From the NCBI RefSeq assembly GCF_900187425.1, contig NZ_FYDJ01000017.1, positions 1-64,000 of the forward strand: DNA of 64,000 bases, given 5' to 3'. The translations under genes were made by a program, and so were the position numbers. Positions 52,898 to 60,023 of this stretch are shown here, piece by piece. Under the pieces are notes generated by a model. It saw only the letters and a list, made by a program, of their open reading frames with translations, ran no database searches and was not told the origin of the DNA. Position 1 is the stretch's first letter; every line of letters starts with the position of its first letter. The stretch is from Pseudomonas sp. Irchel s3h14 (lineage in GTDB: Bacteria > Pseudomonadota > Gammaproteobacteria > Pseudomonadales > Pseudomonadaceae).

Positions 52898-53452
52898 ATG
52901 GCCAAGCAAGCACTCATCGTAGTTGATATCCAAAACGACTACTTCCCCCAAGGCAAGTGGCCGCTGGTCGGCGCCGATGCCGCCGCGGACAACGCCGTTC
53001 GTCTGCTCAAAGCCTTCCGCGATGCGGGTGATTCGGTGGTGCACATCCGTCACGAATTCACTTCCGACGAAGCGCCCTTTTTCACTCCGGGCTCCGAGGG
53101 CGCGAAGCTGCACCCTAAAGTCCTCAATCGCGCCGACGAACCGGTCGTGCTCAAACACTTCGTCAACTCGTTCCGCGAAACCGAACTACAGTCAATCCTC
53201 GACGAGCAAGGCATCAAGGAACTGGTCGTCGTCGGCAGCATGAGCCACATGTGTGTCGACGGCATCACCCGTGCCGCCGCCGATCTTGGCTACACCGTTA
53301 CGGTGATTCATGACGCCTGCGCTACCCGTGATCTGGAGTTCAACGGCGTCACCGTTCCGGCAGCCCACGTGCATGCCGCCTTCATGTCGGCCCTGGGTTT
53401 TGCCTACGCCAGCGTGGTGTCCGCCGACGAATTTCTCGCGGCCAGGCGCTAA
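52898..53452 (+). CDS. Isochorismatase-family cysteine hydrolase
   Basis: A 184-residue hydrolase with the triad of this fold: Asp in LIVVDIQNDYF, Lys in VVLKHFVNSF and Cys in SMSHMCVDGITRAA. Relatives include nicotinamidase, isochorismatase and N-carbamoyl hydrolases; the substrate is not clear here. ATG 52898 lies behind CGAGGAAAC. It is divergent from the GlxA-type regulator gene, a common pairing that suggests control by it. A strong terminator follows. Confidence 0.88.
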   Translation: MAKQALIVVDIQNDYFPQGKWPLVGADAAADNAVRLLKAFRDAGDSVVHIRHEFTSDEAPFFTPGSEGAKLHPKVLNRADEPVVLKHFVNSFRETELQSILDEQGIKELVVVGSMSHMCVDGITRAAADLGYTVTVIHDACATRDLEFNGVTVPAAHVHAAFMSALGFAYASVVSADEFLAARR

Positions 53453-53479
53453 CACCCCCCTGAAACAACTCGATAAACA

Positions 53480-53513
53480 AAAGGCCCGCTGCGCTTTCGC
53501 GTTGCGGGCCTTT
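53480..53513 (+). terminator. Rho-independent terminator of the cysteine hydrolase gene
   Basis: AAAGGCCCGC and GCGGGCCTTT form a 10-bp stem around a 14-nt loop, 28 bp after the stop codon. It isolates the hydrolase from the yjf-type operon downstream. Confidence 0.85.
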
Positions 53514-53530
53514 GCGTTTCCGGTCGCTAA

Positions 53531-53596
53531 AAATCTCACGCGTGAGCTATTGAGAGGTGTAAAAAATCACTGTAGTGTTTCTCACGCGTGAGATTT
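53531..53596 (+). promoter_or_regulatory. Paired CTCACGCGTGAG palindromes with a candidate promoter between them
   Basis: The perfect 12-bp palindrome CTCACGCGTGAG occurs at 53535-53546 and 53581-53592. With flanks, AAATCTCACGCGTGAG and CTCACGCGTGAGATTT are exact inverses, so the whole 66 bp is one large dyad. Between them TTGAGA (53550-53555), 17 bp and TAGTGT (53573-53578) could be a sigma-70 -35/-10 pair. The block ends 18 bp before the first operon gene. It has the look of a repressor-loop operator; the regulator is not identified. Confidence 0.7.
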
Positions 53597-53614
53597 CACA
53601 ACGGAGTCACCAGT

Positions 53615-54298
53615 ATGAAAAGCCGCTCTCCATCAGGTCCGCCTGCCGAGCCTGATACCGCGAGCAGCAAGGGAGAGCGCTCGAAACCGTCTGCGAAAAA
53701 ACCGTCGAGCTTCTACATGAAGCAGATGCGCGCGGGCCTGGGTGCCGCCGGTTATGTGAAACACGAGACTTGGGTGCTTCCCGAAAACCGAAGCCTGCTC
53801 AAGCAGATGGAGAAACAGCTACGCCAACCGATCCTGGCTGGCTCATTCATGTCGGAGAATTACATGAGCGCAGGTAACAACTGGAACATCGATCGCCTCT
53901 ACAGCGCCCTTCAGGCCCTCGACGAAGTGGTTTCGAACGACATCACCCTCTCCCTCGTTCAAGGCTCCGAGTCCAGCATCAAGCTGGAAATGAACGATTT
54001 CGGTGGCCTGCCGATTTACATCGCCGTGGTTGGCGATCAGGTCATCGTGGATACCGTTCTGGTTGATGTCGAGTCCATCAACGACGTACCGGCATTCAAC
54101 GATGCCGTTCTGCGCAGCCGGGAAATGTTCCCGCTGTCCTCGATCGGTATCGAGTCCATGCCCAACGGGCAGATCGTTTACAACATGTTCGGCGCACTGA
54201 GCTCCGACTCCAGCCTGACCAACGTCGTGACCGAGGTCAAAACCCTCGTCGACAACGTCCAGCGCGCCAGCGAAGCCTTTGAACGATTCTTCATCTAA
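53615..54298 (+). CDS. yjfI: YjfI-like DUF2170 protein
   Basis: A 227-residue protein with a basic, Ser/Pro-rich N-terminus (1-40), then a short KPSSFYMKQMRAGLGAAGYVKHETWVL-type segment (read in parts) and the DUF2170 domain (LPIYIAVVGDQVIVDTVLVD, MFPLSSIGIESMPNGQIVYN). The N-terminal part resembles a DNA- or membrane-binding tail. In E. coli YjfI precedes the PspA homologue YjfJ, as here. It is the first gene behind the paired palindromes. Function unknown. Confidence 0.82.
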   Translation: MKSRSPSGPPAEPDTASSKGERSKPSAKKPSSFYMKQMRAGLGAAGYVKHETWVLPENRSLLKQMEKQLRQPILAGSFMSENYMSAGNNWNIDRLYSALQALDEVVSNDITLSLVQGSESSIKLEMNDFGGLPIYIAVVGDQVIVDTVLVDVESINDVPAFNDAVLRSREMFPLSSIGIESMPNGQIVYNMFGALSSDSSLTNVVTEVKTLVDNVQRASEAFERFFI

Positions 54299-54322
54299 TT
54301 TTTCGGGAACAGGAAATATCCA

Positions 54323-55021
54323 ATGACTCAGTCCATCTGGAGCAAATTGTTCACCGCGCTGCGTGGCGGTGCCAATGAAGTCGGCGAATCGATCGTCGAC
54401 CAACAGGCCCTGCGCATCCTCGACCAGGAAATCCGCGATGCTGACAGCGCCCTGGCCAATGCCAAGCGTGAGTTGGTCACCATCATGGCCAAGCACAAGC
54501 TGTCGGCTGATCGTGTAGCCGAGTACAACGCCAAGATCAAGGACCTCGAATCCAAGGCCATGGCCGCGATTCAGGCCAACCGCGAAGACTTGGCGCTGGA
54601 AGTGGCCGAAGCCATTTCGACCCTGACCAATGAGCTTGATGTCGAGCAAAAGCAGGCCACCGAATTCGGCGGTTACGCGGACAACATGCGCAAAGACATC
54701 ACCAAGGCCGAAAGCCGCATCAAAAGCCTGCGTCAGCAAGTGGACATGGCCAAGGCCCGCGAAAGCGTACAGAAAGCCCAGGTCAGCGCTTCGATCGCCA
54801 GTGGCGGCGCCAACGGCAAGCTGGAAACCGCCGTCGGTACACTGAACCGCCTGCAAGCCAAGCAGCAGCAACGCGCCGCTGAACTGGAAGCCCAGGATCA
54901 ACTGGCCGATGCATCGACCGGCACTGATCTGGAACGCAAACTGCGCGAAGCCGGCATCACGCCAAACGAAGGCAGCGCCAATGCGATTCTGGAACGCCTG
55001 AAGAAAAAATCGGCTGAGTAA
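54323..55021 (+). CDS. yjfJ: PspA/IM30-family protein (YjfJ-like)
   Basis: A 232-residue, almost wholly coiled-coil protein: MTQSIWSKLFTALRGGANEV start, LDQEIRDADSALANAKREL and VEQKQATEFGGYADNMRKDI. PspA/IM30 proteins bind and stabilise stressed inner membranes and form ESCRT-III-like polymers. It lies 24 bp after yjfI with a GGGAACAGGAAA leader. The C-terminal 40 residues carry an insertion-like Gln-rich segment (AKQQQRAAELEAQ). It links the operon to membrane stress. Confidence 0.9.
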   Translation: MTQSIWSKLFTALRGGANEVGESIVDQQALRILDQEIRDADSALANAKRELVTIMAKHKLSADRVAEYNAKIKDLESKAMAAIQANREDLALEVAEAISTLTNELDVEQKQATEFGGYADNMRKDITKAESRIKSLRQQVDMAKARESVQKAQVSASIASGGANGKLETAVGTLNRLQAKQQQRAAELEAQDQLADASTGTDLERKLREAGITPNEGSANAILERLKKKSAE

Positions 55022-55066
55022 GCAACACAGCAGCAGGAAGGGCATTTAATGCCGAGCTGCGGAACC

Positions 55067-55171
55067 TGTGGGAGCGGGCTTGCTCGCGAAGAGGGAGTGT
55101 CAGTCGACATCAATGTTGCCTGACACACTGCCTTCGCGAGCAAGTCGAATCGTCGCACCGCCGCTCCCACA
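55067..55171. repeat. REP pair, family B copy 4, with altered right arm
   Basis: TGTGGGAGCGGGCTTGCTCG at the left; the right arm CTTCGCGAGCAAG is interrupted by TCGAATCGTCGCACCGC before CGCTCCCACA closes it. The extra 17 bp makes this copy differ from the others in the family. It lies inside the operon, between yjfJ and the rhomboid gene. Confidence 0.8.
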
Positions 55172-55223
55172 TGGGTTGCGATTAAGTAACGGGCATTCAC
55201 TGCCCTTCGAGTCGAGGTCACGG

Positions 55224-55787
55224 ATGGATGCCCTGAAGGGTTTCAAGACAATCGCAGGCGTGGCCATTTTCATGGTCGCGCTACAACTGCTCAATGTTGC
55301 GACCGGCTACAGCCTTACTGCCTTCGGCCTGGTTCCGAGAACACTGCAGGGACTGGTCGGCATCATCACCTCGCCTTTCTTGCACGGGTCCTTTGCGCAC
55401 CTGAGCGCCAACCTGATTGCCTTTTTGATCCTCGGTACCCTGGTCATTATCGAAGGGCTCAACCGGTTCATGGCCGTCAGCGCCATCATTATTCTGCTGG
55501 GCGGTACGCTGGTCTGGCTGTTCGGTTTTGCAGGTGTACACATCGGTGCCAGCGGATGGGTATTCGGGCTGTGGGCGTACCTCCTGTCGCGCGCCTGGTT
55601 CCAGAGGAGCTGGAGCAACCTGATAACGGCCAGTATCGTGGTCCTGCTCTATGGCGGCCTGATTTTTGGCTTCTTTCCTCGCCAGGGCATGTCCTTCGAA
55701 GGGCATATCTTTGGTGCGATCGCCGGATTTATTGCAGCCAAGGTACTGTTATCTACGCCGCGCAGCAGGTTTAATGCCGCCCGGTAA
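55224..55787 (+). CDS. Rhomboid-family intramembrane serine protease
   Basis: A 187-residue protein of about six membrane helices with all rhomboid marks: HGSFAHLSANLIAF (54-67, the HxxxxHxxxN motif), the catalytic GASGWVFG (Ser110) and SFEGHIFGAIAG (His161). It should cut membrane proteins within or near the bilayer. It is not part of the E. coli yjf cluster and here sits between yjfJ and the K+ channel. It may process the DUF1190 lipoprotein or another envelope component; that is inference. Confidence 0.88.
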   Translation: MDALKGFKTIAGVAIFMVALQLLNVATGYSLTAFGLVPRTLQGLVGIITSPFLHGSFAHLSANLIAFLILGTLVIIEGLNRFMAVSAIIILLGGTLVWLFGFAGVHIGASGWVFGLWAYLLSRAWFQRSWSNLITASIVVLLYGGLIFGFFPRQGMSFEGHIFGAIAGFIAAKVLLSTPRSRFNAAR

Positions 55788-55859
55788 CCGCATTTGAGCA
55801 CTCAGACGCCAGAGCGATTACGTCGCCAGGAATGAGCCCCCCATGGAGTCAGGGATGTA

Positions 55860-56894
55860 ATGTCGATTTTCCTTTTATTGCGCACGTACGCCTCGTCCTT
55901 CTTCCACCGTTTCGGCTGGGCGGGACTGGCGATTGCCTTGTGCATCCACCTGAGCACGGCCTATATCGGCCTGGTGCTTCTGGGCGAACAACACCTCACC
56001 GCCCCCGCCACATTTACCTATTTCTACCTCACCACCACGCTGACGGTCGGTTACGGCGATCTTGCGCCCCAAACCTCGGCGGGACGGGTTTTCGTGGCTA
56101 CCTGGGTCATGCTCGGGGGCATTGCGCTGCTGACGGCAGCCATCGGCAAAACCACCAGCAGCGTCATTGATGTATGGAGAAAAAGCATGAAGGGCAAAGG
56201 TGATTTCACCGGCAAGGTCGGTCACACCGTTCTCATCGGCTGGGAAGGTGCGTCCAGCGAGCGGGTCATTGAATTACTGCTGCAGGACGAAACGTCCAAT
56301 GACAACTTGATCGTCATTTGCGATTGCGACCTCGAAGAAAACCCCATGCCGGGCAAAGCAGACTTTATCAAAGGCGAAAGTCTGTCCTCTGCCGCGCTTT
56401 TGCTGCGTGCCGGCGTTCCCGGTGCCGAGCGCGTCCTGGTGCGAACCCATTCAGACGATCTGACCCTGGCCACCGTGCTGGCGATCAATCAACTGAGCCC
56501 TGTCGGGCATGTGGTCGCCCACTTCAATGACAGTGAAATCGCCGCGCTCGCCAGCGCCTACGCGCCCAGCCTGGAGTGCACCTCAAGCATGGCCATCGAG
56601 ATGTTGGTGCGCGCCTCTCAGGATCCGGGCTCGTCAGTAGTCATCAATGAATTGCTGTGCGTGGGTCAAGGCGCCACCCAGTACCTGATGAAGCTGCCCG
56701 AGGCTTTTGAAGCAACATTCGGCGATCTGTATGTACAGATGAAAGAGCATCACAACGCGACCCTTATCGGTTACCGCGCCAAAGGCGCCCGACACCCTTC
56801 GATCAACCCGCCCGGCGCCACTCGTGTTGAGGGCGGCGAACTCTTCTACATCGCCTCCACTCGCCTCAAGGACATCACCAATGGGATGGTTTAA
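55860..56894 (+). CDS. Two-helix potassium channel with RCK/TrkA-N-like domain
   Basis: A 344-residue protein: two membrane helices around the pore loop TTLTVGYGDLAP (the K+ selectivity filter, 60-71), then a cytosolic domain (from about 115) like TrkA-N. The nucleotide motif reads VLIGWEGASSERVI, with the first glycine cluster changed, so ligand binding may be altered. The last 14 bases overlap the DUF2491 gene, so it is an integral part of the operon. It would adjust potassium flux or membrane potential. Confidence 0.88.
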   Translation: MSIFLLLRTYASSFFHRFGWAGLAIALCIHLSTAYIGLVLLGEQHLTAPATFTYFYLTTTLTVGYGDLAPQTSAGRVFVATWVMLGGIALLTAAIGKTTSSVIDVWRKSMKGKGDFTGKVGHTVLIGWEGASSERVIELLLQDETSNDNLIVICDCDLEENPMPGKADFIKGESLSSAALLLRAGVPGAERVLVRTHSDDLTLATVLAINQLSPVGHVVAHFNDSEIAALASAYAPSLECTSSMAIEMLVRASQDPGSSVVINELLCVGQGATQYLMKLPEAFEATFGDLYVQMKEHHNATLIGYRAKGARHPSINPPGATRVEGGELFYIASTRLKDITNGMV

Positions 56895-57555
56895 ACAGTT
56901 GATGGGGCTTGAGGCCCCGAAAGCGAATACAGAATCGAAATGGACAGCCAACGAAACCCTGCCCGCCATCGGTCCGCTGGGCCTGGCATTGGGCAAAGAG
57001 GTGATGTTCGACACCACCCTGAAGTTGTTGCTCGACGGTAACACCACAGTGGTCATCCCTGGCGCCCAACAGATCTGGAGCGCTGGCACTGTTGATCTCG
57101 GGCAGTCGACCTGGCTGTCACGCTATTACATGAACGACGAAGACTATTGGCTGCAAGTGCACACCACCGGCGACATCGCCGGACAGGTCGAGTCGGTGAT
57201 CCTGTTCAATTACCTCAGTTACGTCACCATCAACAGTGAAGCGGAGCTGAGTCGGCTGGCCGGCCCTCAGAGCCTGATCGGGCTGCCGACCTACAACCAC
57301 AACGGTGTCGAGTACACCCGCGAATGGGGCACCGAGGCAGGCCAGACAGAACTGGTGGCGCTGAGCGAACACCTGAAAAACCCGGATGAGTCCTACCGCA
57401 TCGAGCACCGTTCGATGCTGTACGCCCGCGAAACCGGCCTGACCGATCGCCGTGAATTCCTGCTGTTTTCCGTCGAAGAAGACGCCGAAGGCACCGTCAG
57501 CTTGAGCACTTCGCTGGGCATTTCGCTGTACACCACTGACCTGAACACTTTTTAA
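56881..57555 (+). CDS. yjfK: DUF2491 protein (YjfK-like)
   Basis: A 224-residue protein beginning MGWFKQLMGLEAPKA. It shows DUF2491 features: LPAIGPLGLALGKEVMFDTT, STWLSRYYMNDEDYWLQVHT and HRSMLYARETGLTDRREFLL. No signal peptide, so it is probably cytosolic or membrane-associated. It overlaps the channel gene by 14 bp. Function is unknown, but it is a fixed member of the yjf-type operons. Confidence 0.85.
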   Translation: MGWFKQLMGLEAPKANTESKWTANETLPAIGPLGLALGKEVMFDTTLKLLLDGNTTVVIPGAQQIWSAGTVDLGQSTWLSRYYMNDEDYWLQVHTTGDIAGQVESVILFNYLSYVTINSEAELSRLAGPQSLIGLPTYNHNGVEYTREWGTEAGQTELVALSEHLKNPDESYRIEHRSMLYARETGLTDRREFLLFSVEEDAEGTVSLSTSLGISLYTTDLNTF

Positions 57556-57570
57556 ACAAGGAAGAAGTCC

Positions 57571-57999
57571 ATGCTTGAAGCGCTCTCCATCTCCCTGAAC
57601 AAAGCTGCCGTGCTCGGGTTTGTTTCGTACATCCTCGGCGCCGCCGTGCTGTTCGCGCTGTTCCAGTTCATCTACACCCGAATCACGCCGCACAGGGAGT
57701 TCGAACTGATCCGCTCGGGCAACGTTGCAGCCGCGATCGCGCTGGGAGGCGCCATCATCGGTTTCGCCATTCCAGCCAGCAATGTGATTGCCTACTCGAT
57801 CAGCATTCTGGACTTCGTCGTCTGGGCAGTGATCGCCGCTTTCGTACAACTGCTGGCTTTCCTGGTGACCAGCCTGGTGCTTAAAGGCGCCTCTGAACGC
57901 ATTAAAAAGGGTGAAATCGCCGCGGGTATCTATATCGCGGCAGTGGCCATTAGCGTTGGCATGCTGAACGCCGCGTGCATGACCCCTTCCCCGAACTGA
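57571..57999 (+). CDS. yjfL: DUF350 membrane protein (YjfL-like)
   Basis: A 142-residue protein with four membrane helices arranged as the DUF350 repeat (GFVSYILGAAVLFALFQFIY, AAAIALGGAIIGFAIPASNV, VVWAVIAAFVQLLAFLVTSL, ISVGMLNAACM). It lies 15 bp after yjfK. DUF350 proteins often accompany PspA-type genes. Function unknown. Confidence 0.87.
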   Translation: MLEALSISLNKAAVLGFVSYILGAAVLFALFQFIYTRITPHREFELIRSGNVAAAIALGGAIIGFAIPASNVIAYSISILDFVVWAVIAAFVQLLAFLVTSLVLKGASERIKKGEIAAGIYIAAVAISVGMLNAACMTPSPN

Positions 58000-58018
58000 T
58001 TGCGCCAAGGAGATTCCG

Positions 58019-58747
58019 ATGAAACGAAGCAAGTACGTTCAGCTCTCCCTGGCCGCATCGGTCGCAATGGCGATCTCTGGCTGCGGGGCGACGGAAGAAA
58101 CCTACGAGATACACAAAAAGTACAACTTTCAGTCCGTTCAGCAGTGCGCCGATGAAAAGCTCCCGGTCGATATCTGTTCTGATGCCTACATGAAGGCCAT
58201 GACTCAGCATCGAAGCATTGCGCCGGTGTATGACAACAAGGCCGATTGCGACGCCGACTTCGTTGCCGACTGGTGCCAGCAGGATTCCGCCGGAAAATTC
58301 ATCCCCAAGCTCGGCGGTTTCGAGCTGAGCGCCGATGGCGAGGTCACGCAAGCCGAAGTGGACGCGGCCAAGGCCAAACTGCCCGCGTCGGAAGCGAACG
58401 CCGCAGGCTCGGGCTTCTCCGGCAGTAGCCTGCTGACGGGACTCCTGATCGGCAACATGCTCAGCAACAACCGCAACAGTTACTACTCCGAACCGGTCTA
58501 CCGCTATCGCGATGATCGCGGCAGCTATTCGTCCTCGACACTCAGCCAACGGGTCTCGTCAGGCTCGACCTTCAACAGGTCCAACCAGGCACGCTACGGT
58601 AGTAGCAGCAGTTACACCGACAACATCACCCGCAGCAAGCCGGTGTCCGTTGCATCGTCCACCTCCCGTGGCGGCTTCGGCAGCCAAGCCAGCGCACGCA
58701 GTGGCTGGGGTGGATCGAGCAAGAGTTCTGGCGGTTCGAGCAGCTAA
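58019..58747 (+). CDS. yjfM: DUF1190 lipoprotein (YjfM-like)
   Basis: A 242-residue lipoprotein with lipobox ISGC (Cys at about 22) after a hydrophobic start. The DUF1190 core has paired cysteines (QQCADEKLPVDICSDAY, DNKADCDADFVADWCQQD). The C-terminal third is Ser/Gly/Arg-rich (GWGGSSKSSGGSSS end). It lies 19 bp after the DUF350 gene and 12 bp before the ATP-grasp gene. It is a likely surface substrate or partner of that ligase. Confidence 0.86.
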   Translation: MKRSKYVQLSLAASVAMAISGCGATEETYEIHKKYNFQSVQQCADEKLPVDICSDAYMKAMTQHRSIAPVYDNKADCDADFVADWCQQDSAGKFIPKLGGFELSADGEVTQAEVDAAKAKLPASEANAAGSGFSGSSLLTGLLIGNMLSNNRNSYYSEPVYRYRDDRGSYSSSTLSQRVSSGSTFNRSNQARYGSSSSYTDNITRSKPVSVASSTSRGGFGSQASARSGWGGSSKSSGGSSS

Positions 58748-58759
58748 GGGAACAGAGCC

Positions 58760-59917
58760 ATGAAGAAAATCCTCTGCGCAGAGCGTCATGACTGGAAACA
58801 GACCGCCGAAAGTCTCGGCTTTCTGTTCCATACCATCGACGACGAACCCTATTGGGACGAGAGCGCGTATTACCAGTTCACGCTCAAACAGATCGAGAAC
58901 GATCTCGAAGACCCAACCACCGAGATTCATGAGATGTGCATGGACCTGGTGGCCCGCGTGGTTAAGAGCGAGGAGCTGCTGGAGCGCCTGAGCATTCCGG
59001 CGCCATTCTTCGACATGGTTCGCACTTCATGGCTCGAAGGCCACCCGCACCTATATGGACGCATGGATTTCTCTTACAACGGCACCGGGCCGGCCAAGTT
59101 GCTGGAGCTCAACTACGACACGCCGACCAGCCTCTATGAGGCGGCCGCGTTCCAATGGGGCTGGCTGGAACAATGCATCGAACGTGGCCTGCTGCCCAAG
59201 CACACCGACCAGTTCAATAGCATCGACACCAAACTGCATCAGGCCTTCGCTCAACTGCAGCTCACACAGCCGTTCTATTTCGCCTCGATGAAAGACTCGG
59301 TCGAGGACAAGGGCACCACCGATTACCTGCGCCTGATTGCCGAAAAAGTCGGAATAGAATCACGCCACATCGACATCGAAGACATCGGCCTCACCACTGA
59401 CGGACGCTTCGTCGATCTGGAAGATCGCTGGATTCCTCACCTGTTCAAGCTGCACGCCTGGGAGTTCATCTTCCACGAACCGTTCGGCGCAGCGATTGCC
59501 CAGAGCGATACGCAATTTTTCGAACCGGCCTGGAAATCGATCATTTCCAACAAGGGCATCCTGCCGCTGCTGTGGGAGTTCAACAAAGGTCACCCGAATC
59601 TGCTCGCGGCGCACCTGGATACCGACCCGGGCAAAGCGGTACCCAAAGGTTGGGTGCGCAAACCGTTTTTTTCTCGAGAAGGCGCCAACATCGAACTGCA
59701 AACCGCTGACGGTCTGATCGTGAAAGAGGACGGCCCCTACACCGACGCACCTTTTATCCTTCAGGAGTTCGCCCCGCTGCCGAAGTTTGGCGACAGCTTT
59801 ACGCTGATTGGCTCTTGGGTGATCGGCGACCAGGCAGCAGGGATCGGCGTGCGGGAAGACAACAGTTTGATCACCAAGGATTCGAGCCGGTTTTTGCCGC
59901 ACCTGATACTCGACTGA
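58760..59917 (+). CDS. yjfC: Glutathionylspermidine synthase-like ATP-grasp ligase (YjfC-like)
   Basis: A 385-residue protein matching the C-terminal ATP-grasp synthetase part of glutathionylspermidine synthase: MDFSYNGTGPAKLLELNYDT, PTSLYEAAAFQWGWLE, NKGILPLLWEFNKGHPNLL and GTRE-like SWVIGDQAAGIGVRED. The amidase half of E. coli Gss is absent, as in YjfC/YgiC. ATP-grasp ligases join a carboxylate to an amine, so it may modify a peptide or the lipoprotein encoded before it. It is the last gene of the operon. Confidence 0.89.
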   Translation: MKKILCAERHDWKQTAESLGFLFHTIDDEPYWDESAYYQFTLKQIENDLEDPTTEIHEMCMDLVARVVKSEELLERLSIPAPFFDMVRTSWLEGHPHLYGRMDFSYNGTGPAKLLELNYDTPTSLYEAAAFQWGWLEQCIERGLLPKHTDQFNSIDTKLHQAFAQLQLTQPFYFASMKDSVEDKGTTDYLRLIAEKVGIESRHIDIEDIGLTTDGRFVDLEDRWIPHLFKLHAWEFIFHEPFGAAIAQSDTQFFEPAWKSIISNKGILPLLWEFNKGHPNLLAAHLDTDPGKAVPKGWVRKPFFSREGANIELQTADGLIVKEDGPYTDAPFILQEFAPLPKFGDSFTLIGSWVIGDQAAGIGVREDNSLITKDSSRFLPHLILD

Positions 59918-60023
59918 TCCATCCATCGCCGGTGTGGACATAAGTACGATGCCCGCAAGACTTATAGCTGAAATGCCGGATAATGGCGGCCAAATCGTCT
60001 AGCCGTTATTCTGGTAATCCCCC

